From: DSSM01 sp964484125
GTDB lineage: Bacteria; Bacteroidota; Ignavibacteria; Tepidaquicellales; Tepidaquicellaceae
DNA length: 64,000 bases
NCBI GenBank assembly: GCA_964484125.1
Contig: CAZAEK010000003.1
Location: 124,001-188,000, forward strand
Direction: 5' to 3'
In this document: positions 35,059 to 43,899 of the stretch, in pieces
Numbering within the stretch: the first letter of the stretch is position 1
How the letters are laid out: every line of letters starts with the position of its first letter
Program-made: the position numbers and the translations under genes
The notes under the pieces: model-generated
The model's input: only the letters and a program-made list of their open reading frames with translations
Database searches by the model: none
Told to the model about the DNA's origin: nothing

Positions 35059-37567
35059 GTCAGGAATAAGATATATATTAAAACACAAATGGCAGTTTGT
35101 ATTGTCATTAATCGGTATTGCAATAGGAGTAGCAATTGTAGTTGCAATAGATATTGCAAACTATAGTACGGGTAAAGCATTTAATTATTCTCTCAATGAA
35201 GTAACAGGCAAAGCAACACACAGAATATTTTCAAAGTCATCAGGAATTCCGGACTCGTTTTATACTTTTCTGAAGGTTGAAAAAGGAATTAAAAATATTG
35301 CTCCCGTAATTGAGGGCTATTTTACATTTGAAGATTCTTCCAAAAAAGTTTACAGGTTGCTCGGAATAGATATATTTGCAGAAAAACCTTTCAGAAATTA
35401 TTTCAGTGACAGTAATATTTCTATAGAAGGAGGTTTAACAGAACTTCTAACAATCAGCGGAACTGTTTTATTCCCTGAGCAAAGAAGAAGTTTTTTTAAA
35501 GACGACCTTAATAAAATCAGAAATGTTTATATTGAAGGCAGAACCTCACAAATTATAATATCTGGTTTCTATATGAGCAGAAATTTAACTCAGGATAATC
35601 TTGTAATTGCAGATATATCAACTGCTCAGGAAATTTCAGGAAAGCAGGGTTTTATAGATTATATTGATTTAATTATACGTGATGAAAACGAATTAAATGA
35701 GATAAAAACTTTATTACCGGATAATTTTACAGTTGAGAAATCTGATTCCCGTTCAAAAATTGCAGAGCAGATGCTTGATGCATTTGAAGTAAATCTGACT
35801 GCATTAAGTCTGCTCGCATTGATTGTCGGAATATTCCTGATATATAATACGATGTCTTTTTCTGTAGTTCAGCGTAAGACATTAATTGGAACTCTGCGGG
35901 CAACAGGGGTTACAAGTAATGAAATTTTTATAATGATTTTAAAAGAATCCTTTTTCACAGGATTAATCGGAACTACGATTGGAATTATTTCAGGGATTTT
36001 GATATCAGGATTTTTGATTGATATGATTTCAGGTAGTGTTAACGACCTTTATTTTGTTGTATCTGTTAATGAAGTATATATTTCACCATATATAATAGGA
36101 AAAGGAATTTTGCTTGGATTGATTGCAACACTTTTTTCGGCGATTAAACCGGCAAAAGAAGCTGCAGAACTTAAGCCAAGAATAAGTATGTTAAGGTCTG
36201 AGCAGGAACAAAGAATTCTTAAGACTCTTCCCGGACGAACATTAACAGGAGTAGGTTTAATTCTGGCTGGTGGACTGATACTTCTGATACCGTCGAAGAA
36301 TATATGGCTGAGTTATATCGGGATTCTTCCAATAATAATAGGTTTTGCTTTACTTTCTCCATTTGTAATAATTCTTTTCAATAAAATTTTATCCGGCTTA
36401 TCAAAAAAAGTTTTTGGATTTACAGGAAAAATTGCTTTAAATGGAATATTAAAAAATATAAGCAGAACAAATACAGCTGTTGCAGCGCTTGGAATCGCAG
36501 TTGCCGCAACACTTGGCGTGAGTACAATGATTACCAGCTTCAGAAATACTGTTGTAAGTTGGCTTAAATCCGGGCTGAATGCAGATTTATATATTTCAGC
36601 ACCATCTTTTGTATCAAGGTGGAATGATAATCTCCTGCCAGATAGCTTACCTGAAAGTTATAAAAAAATTAACGGAGTAAAAGAAATTAATTATTTCAGG
36701 GATTTCAGAATTAATCAGAATGATAATGAATATCATATTTTTGCTTCACACCTGAGTCTATATGCTTATAACAGTTTAAAATTCAAGGAAGGAGATAAGG
36801 AAGAAGCATATGAAAAACTTATTGAAGGAGGAGTAATTGTTACTGAACCCTTTGCGTTCAGAAATAATGTCAGATTAGGTTCTGAAATATTATTAAATAC
36901 GGATAACGGATATAAAAAATTTATAATATCTGGTATTTATTATGACTATGCTTCAGACTTAGGTTATATTATGATGTATTATGACAGATTCCGGGAAAAC
37001 TGGAATTCTCCCGGCATAACAGGAATTTCCGTTTATCTTGACAATGGGGCGAACAAGGATTCTGTAATATCAGAGTTGTACAATAAAACTGCATCATCTC
37101 AAAAACTCATAATAAGGTCAAATAAGTATTTACTTGATACTTCAATTGAAATATTTGACAGGACTTTTTTAATTGCAGAGGTTCTGAAGTTGCTTTCAGT
37201 AATTGTAGCTTTTGTAGGAATTCTGAGTTCATTGATGTCATTACAGCTTGAGAAGGCAAGGGAATTCGGAATAATGAGGGCAAACGGGTTGCTGCCGTTA
37301 CAATTATTTAAAATAATTAATCTTCAGACATTTTTTATGGGATTAATTTCAGGTTTAATAGCTTTACCGCTAGGATATTTTCTTGCTGCTATACTTGTAT
37401 TCATTATTAATAAAAGGTCGTTTGGCTGGACAATGCAATTTGATATTGTTCCTTCTCTGATAATCGAATCATTTTTACTTGCAATTTTTGCTTCAATAAT
37501 TGCGGGATTATATCCAGCGTATAAAATGTCTAAATCATCACCTGCATTAGCATTAAAAGAAGAATGA
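35039..37567 (+). CDS. ABC transporter permease with two FtsX domains
   Basis: From ATG at 35039 the protein has 842 residues. An in-frame ATG eight codons earlier exists, but this one has GAAAGAG 6 bases ahead. It has a membrane helix near the N-terminus (FVLSLIGIAIGVAIVVAI), a large extracytoplasmic part, a first FtsX helix trio (about 250-380), two central helices, a second extracytoplasmic part and a second FtsX trio at the C-terminus ending AYKMSKSSPALALKEE. This two-unit form resembles YbbP and fused AttF/AttG permeases. Such transporters usually extract lipids or lipoproteins, or transmit force. It overlaps the ATPase gene and, by ATGA, the following lipocalin-like gene. Confidence 0.93.
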   Translation: MPDLLTKSGIRYILKHKWQFVLSLIGIAIGVAIVVAIDIANYSTGKAFNYSLNEVTGKATHRIFSKSSGIPDSFYTFLKVEKGIKNIAPVIEGYFTFEDSSKKVYRLLGIDIFAEKPFRNYFSDSNISIEGGLTELLTISGTVLFPEQRRSFFKDDLNKIRNVYIEGRTSQIIISGFYMSRNLTQDNLVIADISTAQEISGKQGFIDYIDLIIRDENELNEIKTLLPDNFTVEKSDSRSKIAEQMLDAFEVNLTALSLLALIVGIFLIYNTMSFSVVQRKTLIGTLRATGVTSNEIFIMILKESFFTGLIGTTIGIISGILISGFLIDMISGSVNDLYFVVSVNEVYISPYIIGKGILLGLIATLFSAIKPAKEAAELKPRISMLRSEQEQRILKTLPGRTLTGVGLILAGGLILLIPSKNIWLSYIGILPIIIGFALLSPFVIILFNKILSGLSKKVFGFTGKIALNGILKNISRTNTAVAALGIAVAATLGVSTMITSFRNTVVSWLKSGLNADLYISAPSFVSRWNDNLLPDSLPESYKKINGVKEINYFRDFRINQNDNEYHIFASHLSLYAYNSLKFKEGDKEEAYEKLIEGGVIVTEPFAFRNNVRLGSEILLNTDNGYKKFIISGIYYDYASDLGYIMMYYDRFRENWNSPGITGISVYLDNGANKDSVISELYNKTASSQKLIIRSNKYLLDTSIEIFDRTFLIAEVLKLLSVIVAFVGILSSLMSLQLEKAREFGIMRANGLLPLQLFKIINLQTFFMGLISGLIALPLGYFLAAILVFIINKRSFGWTMQFDIVPSLIIESFLLAIFASIIAGLYPAYKMSKSSPALALKEE

Positions 37568-38703
37568 GAAAAATTATAAAAATATTATTAGTTATTTTCC
37601 TGATTGTTTTTATTTCCTGCGGTAAGAAAGAATCAGTAAAAGAAAATGAAATATCACTCCCGAAAGTAATGGGAAATAATCAGGAAGGAAATTTCAAAAA
37701 AGCGGTTGAAAAAATTAAATTTGAATTTCCGAAAGACCACGGTTCTCATCCGGAGTTCAGGACTGAATGGTGGTATTTTACTGGAAACCTTACAGGAGAA
37801 AGCGGAAAGGAATTCGGATATCAGTTTACAATTTTCAGAACAGCATTAACACCTGATTCGATAAAAAGAGATTCGAGATTCGGAACAAATCAGATATATA
37901 TGGGACATTTTACGATATCAGATATTTCAAATAATAAATTTTATTATTTTGAGAGATTTAGCAGGGGAGCGGCAGGACTTGCAGGAGTAACTATTGAACC
38001 GTTAAAAGTAAATCTTGAAAATTATAAGATTTATGAGACAGACAAGTCAGATTATGAATTTCCAAAGGTTAAAATATCGGCAAAGGAAGAAAACGTTGGA
38101 ATTGAATTAGATTTAACTCCGGAAAAACCCATAATATTTCAGGGTGATGGAGGTTTAAGTCAAAAAAGCAAAGGTGAAGGAAATGCTTCGTATTATTATT
38201 CAATAACAAGAATTATTACAGAAGGTATCATAACTATTAACAACAAAAATTATAAAGTTAAAGGATATTCATGGCTTGACAGGGAATGGAGTACCTCCGC
38301 ATTAAGCGAAGAACAAGCAGGATGGGATTGGTTTTCAATACAACTTTCAAATAATACAGAAATAATGTACTACAACTTACGGAAAAAAGACGGAACTGCT
38401 GATGAGTTCAGCAACGGATGTATAGTAAACAGAAACGGAGAAAAAGAAAATATTAATTTGAATGAAGTAGTACTGCAAATAATTGATTACTGGGAAAACG
38501 ACGAGGGTAAGAAATATCCATCGGGCTGGATATTAAAAATACCATCTAAAAAAACAGAGCTAAAAATAATCCCGGCAATTAAAAACCAGGAATTAAAATT
38601 AGCAATCAGATATTGGGAAGGTTCAGTAAAAATAGAAGGAATATATGAAGGTATGCCTGTAAGCGGAAGGGGTTATGTGGAGTTAACAGGATATTCAGGT
38701 TAA
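37564..38703 (+). CDS. AttH/CrtC-type lipocalin-like lipoprotein
   Basis: A 379-residue protein. The signal ends in lipobox FISC (about residue 19). The body is a double lipocalin-like fold with the markers SHPEFRTEWWYFTGNL, YQFTIFRTAL, GYSWLDREWSTS and GWDWFSIQL. These are typical of AttH, the fourth component of AttEFGH transporters, and of carotenoid 1,2-hydratase CrtC. No carotenoid genes are near, while an FtsX-type ABC system overlaps it (ATGA), so AttH is the better name. It probably binds a hydrophobic ligand handled by the transporter outside the inner membrane. Confidence 0.9.
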   Translation: MRKIIKILLVIFLIVFISCGKKESVKENEISLPKVMGNNQEGNFKKAVEKIKFEFPKDHGSHPEFRTEWWYFTGNLTGESGKEFGYQFTIFRTALTPDSIKRDSRFGTNQIYMGHFTISDISNNKFYYFERFSRGAAGLAGVTIEPLKVNLENYKIYETDKSDYEFPKVKISAKEENVGIELDLTPEKPIIFQGDGGLSQKSKGEGNASYYYSITRIITEGIITINNKNYKVKGYSWLDREWSTSALSEEQAGWDWFSIQLSNNTEIMYYNLRKKDGTADEFSNGCIVNRNGEKENINLNEVVLQIIDYWENDEGKKYPSGWILKIPSKKTELKIIPAIKNQELKLAIRYWEGSVKIEGIYEGMPVSGRGYVELTGYSG

Positions 38704-38764
38704 ATTTTTTGTGTAGTTAATTATTAAAAAAAATGACCGAAATTTAATGTTTACATTTAAAATG

Positions 38765-38787
38765 TTTTTATACAAATTGTATAAAAA
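38765..38787. promoter_or_regulatory. AT-rich inverted repeat ahead of the Cache lipoprotein gene
   Basis: TTTTTATAC and GTATAAAAA form a perfect 9-bp inverted repeat around AAATT, ending 10 bases before the ATG at 38798. It could be an operator for a dimeric regulator or a weak hairpin in the leader. It is too AT-rich to be a convincing terminator. Confidence 0.35.
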
Positions 38788-38797
38788 ATGACTTACT

Positions 38798-39817
38798 ATG
38801 AAAAATTTATTAAAGTATTTTTCATTGGCATTAATTGCTCTGTTGCCTGGATGTTCAGGAGATAAAGTAAACGAAGCAAAAATTAATAAAGAGCTAAGTG
38901 AACTGAAACAGTTATCTGAAAAAATCAATAACGATTTTTCCATCATAGGCAATAAAGTAAAAGAAATTGCTATATATACAGAAACATTATATGAAAATTC
39001 CGGGAAATATGTTCCTAAAGATAAAAATATTTATGCAATAAGCTCTGAAGGAGTGATGTATAAAACAAGAGATGACGGCAACTCTGCAGTATTTGTATCC
39101 GGTGTAATCCCGGTTAATGAAACAATAAAAAATATAGTATATTTTACAGAGCCGTTGGATTCAGTCTTAAAAGCAATAGTAAATTCTAACAGTTCAGTTG
39201 TCCAGTCATATTACAATGATAAACATAGTTACAACAGAATTTATCCGTTTATGGATGTATTAAAGCAATATGAGCCGAAGATGAATATCCCTGAATATAA
39301 TTTCTATTATCTTGCAGACAAAAATCACAATCCTGAGAAAAAAAACGTATGGGTAGATGAGCCATACGTTGACCCTGCAGGAAGGGGATGGATGGTATCG
39401 GCAATTGCACCAGTTTATTACAAAGACTCCCTTCAGGGAGTTGTTGGTCTTGATGTTACAGTCAGAACTATAACAGATAAATATTTCTCGGAGCTGAACA
39501 AAGAAACATTTATTGTTGACGGAAAAGGTACAATAGTTGCCGCTGACGAGTACATAATAAAAACCCTTGAATTGCCTGAATTAAAAGACCATAAGTATTT
39601 TGAAACAATAAAGGCAGATACATACAGGCAGGAGGATTTTAATCTGCTAACCCATAAAAATAAAAACATAAGAACTGCTTTTGATGATTTAATCAAAAAT
39701 AAAAAATCTTTCAGTTATCTTGAATTCGATTCAAAGAAATATGCATTGTTTTCTACAGGTCTTTCTCAACTGAACTGGTTTTTAATTAAAATAGAGAAAT
39801 TGCAAAATCATCTATGA
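38798..39817 (+). CDS. Cache-domain sensor lipoprotein
   Basis: A 339-residue lipoprotein with lipobox LPGC (about residue 19) and no membrane helix after it. The body is a double Cache domain: an early helix (residues 25-60), then strands with NFYYLADKNHNPEKKNVWVD, DPAGRGWMVSAIAPVYYKDS and GVVGLDVTVRTI, the typical distal pocket region. Such domains normally sit in the periplasmic part of chemoreceptors and kinases and bind small ligands. Here the domain is a free lipoprotein whose stop overlaps the start of a hybrid histidine kinase gene (4 bases), so it probably presents a ligand to that kinase. That partnership is inferred from gene overlap. Confidence 0.85.
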   Translation: MKNLLKYFSLALIALLPGCSGDKVNEAKINKELSELKQLSEKINNDFSIIGNKVKEIAIYTETLYENSGKYVPKDKNIYAISSEGVMYKTRDDGNSAVFVSGVIPVNETIKNIVYFTEPLDSVLKAIVNSNSSVVQSYYNDKHSYNRIYPFMDVLKQYEPKMNIPEYNFYYLADKNHNPEKKNVWVDEPYVDPAGRGWMVSAIAPVYYKDSLQGVVGLDVTVRTITDKYFSELNKETFIVDGKGTIVAADEYIIKTLELPELKDHKYFETIKADTYRQEDFNLLTHKNKNIRTAFDDLIKNKKSFSYLEFDSKKYALFSTGLSQLNWFLIKIEKLQNHL

Positions 39818-42615
39818 AAAAGATAATTATCCTTCTATCTATAGTAGTATTTATAATAGTAGTACTTAATGTGTATTTTTATCTGAACTCATATAACCGG
39901 CAGCTGAAAGCCATAGAGATAAATGCAGAGCACGATTCGAAAACAATAGGTGCAGTTATGGAGAATACAATAAGAGACCTTGAGCAGGAAATTAAGTATT
40001 CATTTTCATTGATAGATATTGACAGGATATTCTCCAATTCTTCAGAAAAAAATCTTACAGAAAAGAAAATAAGATATTTCTTATTCAAATATAATGAGCT
40101 TGTATTTGAAGTTAAATTTATTAATAGTAATGGTAAATCATATTCACAGCGTAAAGATGTAAAAAATTATTTTTACAGTAAATATGATACTATAAGGAGA
40201 GAACCACTATCCACGAAATCAATAGAACGATATGAGTCTGAGATGAAAAAGTATGTAATAGTTGAGCCATACTCAGAAAATGGCGAAGTAAAAGGTAATA
40301 TAATATTTACACTTGACCTCAACAAGTTTTTAAAGAATATTTTTGAAGAATATTATACGGCAGGGTTATTTTATCAGTCTGTAATAAATTCAGAGGGTGA
40401 GATAGTATTTTCTAATATAGAAGAAGGTATGATGCTAAGCGATATTGAGTATATTAAGAATGAGCTGCAACAGGGATATCAGGGAAAGCTTTATCACGAA
40501 TTATTAAATTCAGATTCAAAATCTAAAATATTTACTTCATATTATCCTGTAAAAATACTCGACGAAAATCTTGCTGTACTGAATTCTGTACTTTACAGGA
40601 ATATTATATTCTCAAGCAGTGCAGACTTAATTCTCGTAGGTTCTTTGACATTTGTTATACTTTTGGTAATGCTGATAATTTTTATATTTCTTTTCAATCA
40701 AAATAAGAGAGAGCAGGCAATACTGAGAAATATCAATGCTGAACTTGAAAAAAAGGAAGAGCAAATAAGATTATCCAATAAAATGCTGATATCAATTTTA
40801 GACGGTACAGATGCATTGATATGTGTAACAGATATAGACACAGATGAGATATTATTTTTAAATAAATATGCCAGGGAATTTTTTAATTTGAAAAATATAA
40901 TAGGCAGAAATTATAATGAAGTATTTCCTGTGAAACCGGAAAATGTTCTTCAGAAATATTCAAAAGACAAAATTATAAATGAAGATGGCAGCTACAGAGG
41001 GGTTTACTCATGGGAATTTATGAGTGTTGCAAATAAAAGATGGTTTGCAGCTAGTGAACAGGCAATTGAATGGTTTGATGGAAGAACGGTAAGAATAGAA
41101 CTTGCATTTGATATAACAAAAAGAAAACAGGCGGAAATCCAGATGCAGTTAGCAAGAGAAGAAGCGGAACTTGCGAGTAAAGCAAAAAGTGAATTCCTTG
41201 CTAATATGAGCCATGAGATAAGAACACCGTTAAATGCAGTTTTAGGATTTGCTGAATTGCTTAAAGAAAATTTAACTGGGAATGAAAAGTATGAGAATTA
41301 TATAACAGGAATTCTCACAAGCGGCAAAAATCTTTTAAGTCTTATTAATGATATTCTTGACCTATCAAAGATTGAGGCGGGGAAAATGGAATTGCTTTAT
41401 GAGCCGGTAAATCCTTATGCTGTTATTTCAGATATTAAGCAGATATTTTATATAAAGACAAAAGAGAAAAATCTATATTTTGATATTTATGTTGACCCCA
41501 AACTTCCAAAATCAATTTTGATGGATGAAACAAGACTCAGGCAGGTACTCTTTAATCTTGTTGGAAACGCTGTTAAGTTTACATCAAAGGGAGGCATAAA
41601 GGTATCAGCACATTCAATATCAAAAGATTCAATCGGAAGTTCTGTTGATATTATTTTTGAAGTTGAAGATACAGGTATCGGAATATCAAAAAATCAGACA
41701 GAAGTAATTTTTGAAGAATTCAGACAGCAGGAAGGTCAAAGTACCAGAAAATATGGCGGAACCGGTCTTGGGCTTGCAATTACAAAGCGACTTGTTGAAA
41801 TGATGAATGGCACTATAAAGGTAAAGAGTGAGGTTGGGAAAGGGTCAACATTCAGTATAATATTCAGGGATATTTCTGTATCAACTGTTGAATATACAGA
41901 AAGTGAAACTCTTAAAGAAGAAGAGATGAAGAAAATTAAATTTAAAAAGATAACCGTATTAATGGTAGAAGATATTGAATCTAACAGAATATTATTAAAA
42001 GAACATTTAAGCTATTACAATTTTAATATTATTGAGGCAGGGAACGGTGAAGAAGGAGTATTAAAAGCAAGGGAACACAAACCTGATTTGATACTTATGG
42101 ATATTCAAATGCCAGTACTTGACGGATTTCAGGCATCGAAGTTAATAAAAGAGACCCCGGGTCTGGAGAAAATTCCAATAATAGCAATTACTGCTTTCGG
42201 TTTCAAGGAAGACGAAAAGAAATACGGTAAAAATTTCGACGGATATCTAAGGAAGCCCTTAAGTAAAATAAATCTTACAACTGAATTAATGAAACATCTG
42301 GAATATGAAAAAATTGAGTCTGTAGAAAAGAACGAAAAAAACAAATCACTAACTTTTGAGGAATCTTTAGAACTTCCTGATGAAATTAAAAATGAGTTGA
42401 AAGAAAAATTTTTACCGAAATTGAAATTAATTCAGGAGGGACTTCTTATAGAAGATGTTCTGGAATTTTCTAATGAGCTTATTGAATTTGCTTTAGAAAA
42501 AAACTCTGAAAATCTTGCTATGTATGGAAGAAGCTTAAAAACTGCTGCAGATGAAATGAGGATTACTCAAATGAATTCGTTGATGAATTTATTTGAAAAA
42601 ATAACAGAATATTAA
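39814..42615 (+). CDS. Hybrid sensor histidine kinase with extracytoplasmic sensor domain
   Basis: A 933-residue protein. Residues 3-24 and 271-294 are membrane helices enclosing a periplasmic sensor region that looks Cache-like. A PAS domain (about 320-435) follows, then HisKA with FLANMSHEIRTPLNAV (His467), HATPase (NAVKFTSKGG, DTGIGIS, GGTGLGLAI) and a receiver domain (VLMVEDIES; Asp763 in LMDIQMPV; Lys814 in LRKPL). The C-terminal 90 residues form a helical domain; at the place where an HPt domain would have HxLK it reads RSLK, so no phosphotransfer His is visible. It overlaps the upstream Cache lipoprotein gene, which points to a joint sensing pathway. No output regulator is adjacent. 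Confidence 0.92.
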   Translation: MKKIIILLSIVVFIIVVLNVYFYLNSYNRQLKAIEINAEHDSKTIGAVMENTIRDLEQEIKYSFSLIDIDRIFSNSSEKNLTEKKIRYFLFKYNELVFEVKFINSNGKSYSQRKDVKNYFYSKYDTIRREPLSTKSIERYESEMKKYVIVEPYSENGEVKGNIIFTLDLNKFLKNIFEEYYTAGLFYQSVINSEGEIVFSNIEEGMMLSDIEYIKNELQQGYQGKLYHELLNSDSKSKIFTSYYPVKILDENLAVLNSVLYRNIIFSSSADLILVGSLTFVILLVMLIIFIFLFNQNKREQAILRNINAELEKKEEQIRLSNKMLISILDGTDALICVTDIDTDEILFLNKYAREFFNLKNIIGRNYNEVFPVKPENVLQKYSKDKIINEDGSYRGVYSWEFMSVANKRWFAASEQAIEWFDGRTVRIELAFDITKRKQAEIQMQLAREEAELASKAKSEFLANMSHEIRTPLNAVLGFAELLKENLTGNEKYENYITGILTSGKNLLSLINDILDLSKIEAGKMELLYEPVNPYAVISDIKQIFYIKTKEKNLYFDIYVDPKLPKSILMDETRLRQVLFNLVGNAVKFTSKGGIKVSAHSISKDSIGSSVDIIFEVEDTGIGISKNQTEVIFEEFRQQEGQSTRKYGGTGLGLAITKRLVEMMNGTIKVKSEVGKGSTFSIIFRDISVSTVEYTESETLKEEEMKKIKFKKITVLMVEDIESNRILLKEHLSYYNFNIIEAGNGEEGVLKAREHKPDLILMDIQMPVLDGFQASKLIKETPGLEKIPIIAITAFGFKEDEKKYGKNFDGYLRKPLSKINLTTELMKHLEYEKIESVEKNEKNKSLTFEESLELPDEIKNELKEKFLPKLKLIQEGLLIEDVLEFSNELIEFALEKNSENLAMYGRSLKTAADEMRITQMNSLMNLFEKITEY

Positions 42616-42637
42616 TCACGGAATTATTAATAACCCG

Positions 42638-43867
42638 CTACAAGGGTAGATAGATTTTAAAAGTTGTTCCGATTTTAAGTTCCGATTCTACTTCAATAAA
42701 TCCTTTATGTTCTTTAATTACCCTGTCAGTAAAAGCAAGTCCAAGGCCTGTTCCCTTTCCATATTCCTTTGTTGAGAAAAAAGGTAAGAATATATTTTTA
42801 AGGTCTTCAGGTTTAATACCAGAACCATTATCGGATACTTCAATTTTAATAAAATCAGAGTTATTAAGCGTTACTTTTTCAGTAGAAATACTTATATCAC
42901 CCCGGGATTTAATCGCCTGTACAGAATTAGTAATCAGGTTCAGTAAAACGTCTCTGATTTGTTCCTTATCAATCAAACAATCAGGAATGTCTTCCTGAAG
43001 TTTCTGAGCAAAATTAATATTTTTGCCATTTATAATATAATTCGAATTTTCTAAAATTCCGGAAATTAAATCATTAATAGAACATTTCTCCTTTGTTAAT
43101 ATAAGTGGTCTTGAAAAATTCAGAATCTGCCTGATTGATTTTGTTATTCGTGTTGTTTCCTGAATTATTACTTTAAGCTCATCAAATCCTTCATCGCCTT
43201 CTTTTCGGTCGAGTAATAAATAATCTGCATTGCCGGAAATTATATTCAGAGGGTTTGATAAATTATGTGCAATGGAAGATACGACAGTTCCTATAAGCGC
43301 AAGATTCTCTTTTTCCCTGAGTTCGTCTTTAAGCTTTCTTTCATTTGTAATATCCCTGACAATTGAAACATTTCCGATAAATTTTTCCTTTTCGCTTTTT
43401 ATCTGAAAAATTGCAATACTTATATATCTCGTATCTCCGGTTTTAGTAATAAACTCAGTTTCAAAGTTGCTTACATACCCTGTTTCTTTGAGAATTCTTG
43501 ATATATTATTCGCATCACCTTTCTTTTTTATATACTCAGGCATCAGTGAAAAAAAATCTTTTCCGCGAATTTCATCTAACTGATAACCAAATATGTTTTC
43601 TGCACCTTTGTTCCATAGAAATATTTTACCGTCCTGGTCATAACCGATAATACCGTCAATTGAATTCAGTATAATATCTGAAAAATATTTGTCGTGTGCG
43701 GATTTTCTTTCCTTTAGTATAGTAACAGCATTAAAAATACAAGAACTCAGATTATCTGTTATAAATTTAAGTTCATCATCGGTAATTCGGTTTCCGAGCC
43801 GGTTTTTTACAATTTTTACAAATTCGTTTTTCTGTTTTTCTAATTCTGCAAATACTATTTGTTCCAT
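42638..43867 (-). CDS. Cytoplasmic PAS histidine kinase (NtrB-like)
   Basis: A 409-residue kinase without membrane helices. A helical N-terminus (1-60) is followed by a PAS domain (about 62-175: SIDGIIGYDQDGKIFLWNKG, GNVSIVRDITNERK). The HisKA H-box reads SSIAHNLSNPLNII with His201, and HATPase has NLITNSVQAIKSRG, VSDNGSGI and GKGTGLGLAF. The residue after the phosphorylated His is Asn202, where Glu or Asp is usual. It resembles NtrB/AtoS-type kinases that act on sigma-54 activators, but no regulator gene is close. It is the last gene in the long minus-strand series and converges with the hybrid kinase gene 22 bases away. Confidence 0.92.
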   Translation of the reverse strand: MEQIVFAELEKQKNEFVKIVKNRLGNRITDDELKFITDNLSSCIFNAVTILKERKSAHDKYFSDIILNSIDGIIGYDQDGKIFLWNKGAENIFGYQLDEIRGKDFFSLMPEYIKKKGDANNISRILKETGYVSNFETEFITKTGDTRYISIAIFQIKSEKEKFIGNVSIVRDITNERKLKDELREKENLALIGTVVSSIAHNLSNPLNIISGNADYLLLDRKEGDEGFDELKVIIQETTRITKSIRQILNFSRPLILTKEKCSINDLISGILENSNYIINGKNINFAQKLQEDIPDCLIDKEQIRDVLLNLITNSVQAIKSRGDISISTEKVTLNNSDFIKIEVSDNGSGIKPEDLKNIFLPFFSTKEYGKGTGLGLAFTDRVIKEHKGFIEVESELKIGTTFKIYLPL

Positions 43868-43899
43868 ATTACAATATGAATTCCGCTGCTATTTTAATA

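Noticed and set aside
37564..38703. Carotenoid 1,2-hydratase
   Set aside because: The fold is shared, but no carotenoid genes are near and the gene overlaps an FtsX-type ABC permease, which fits AttH better.
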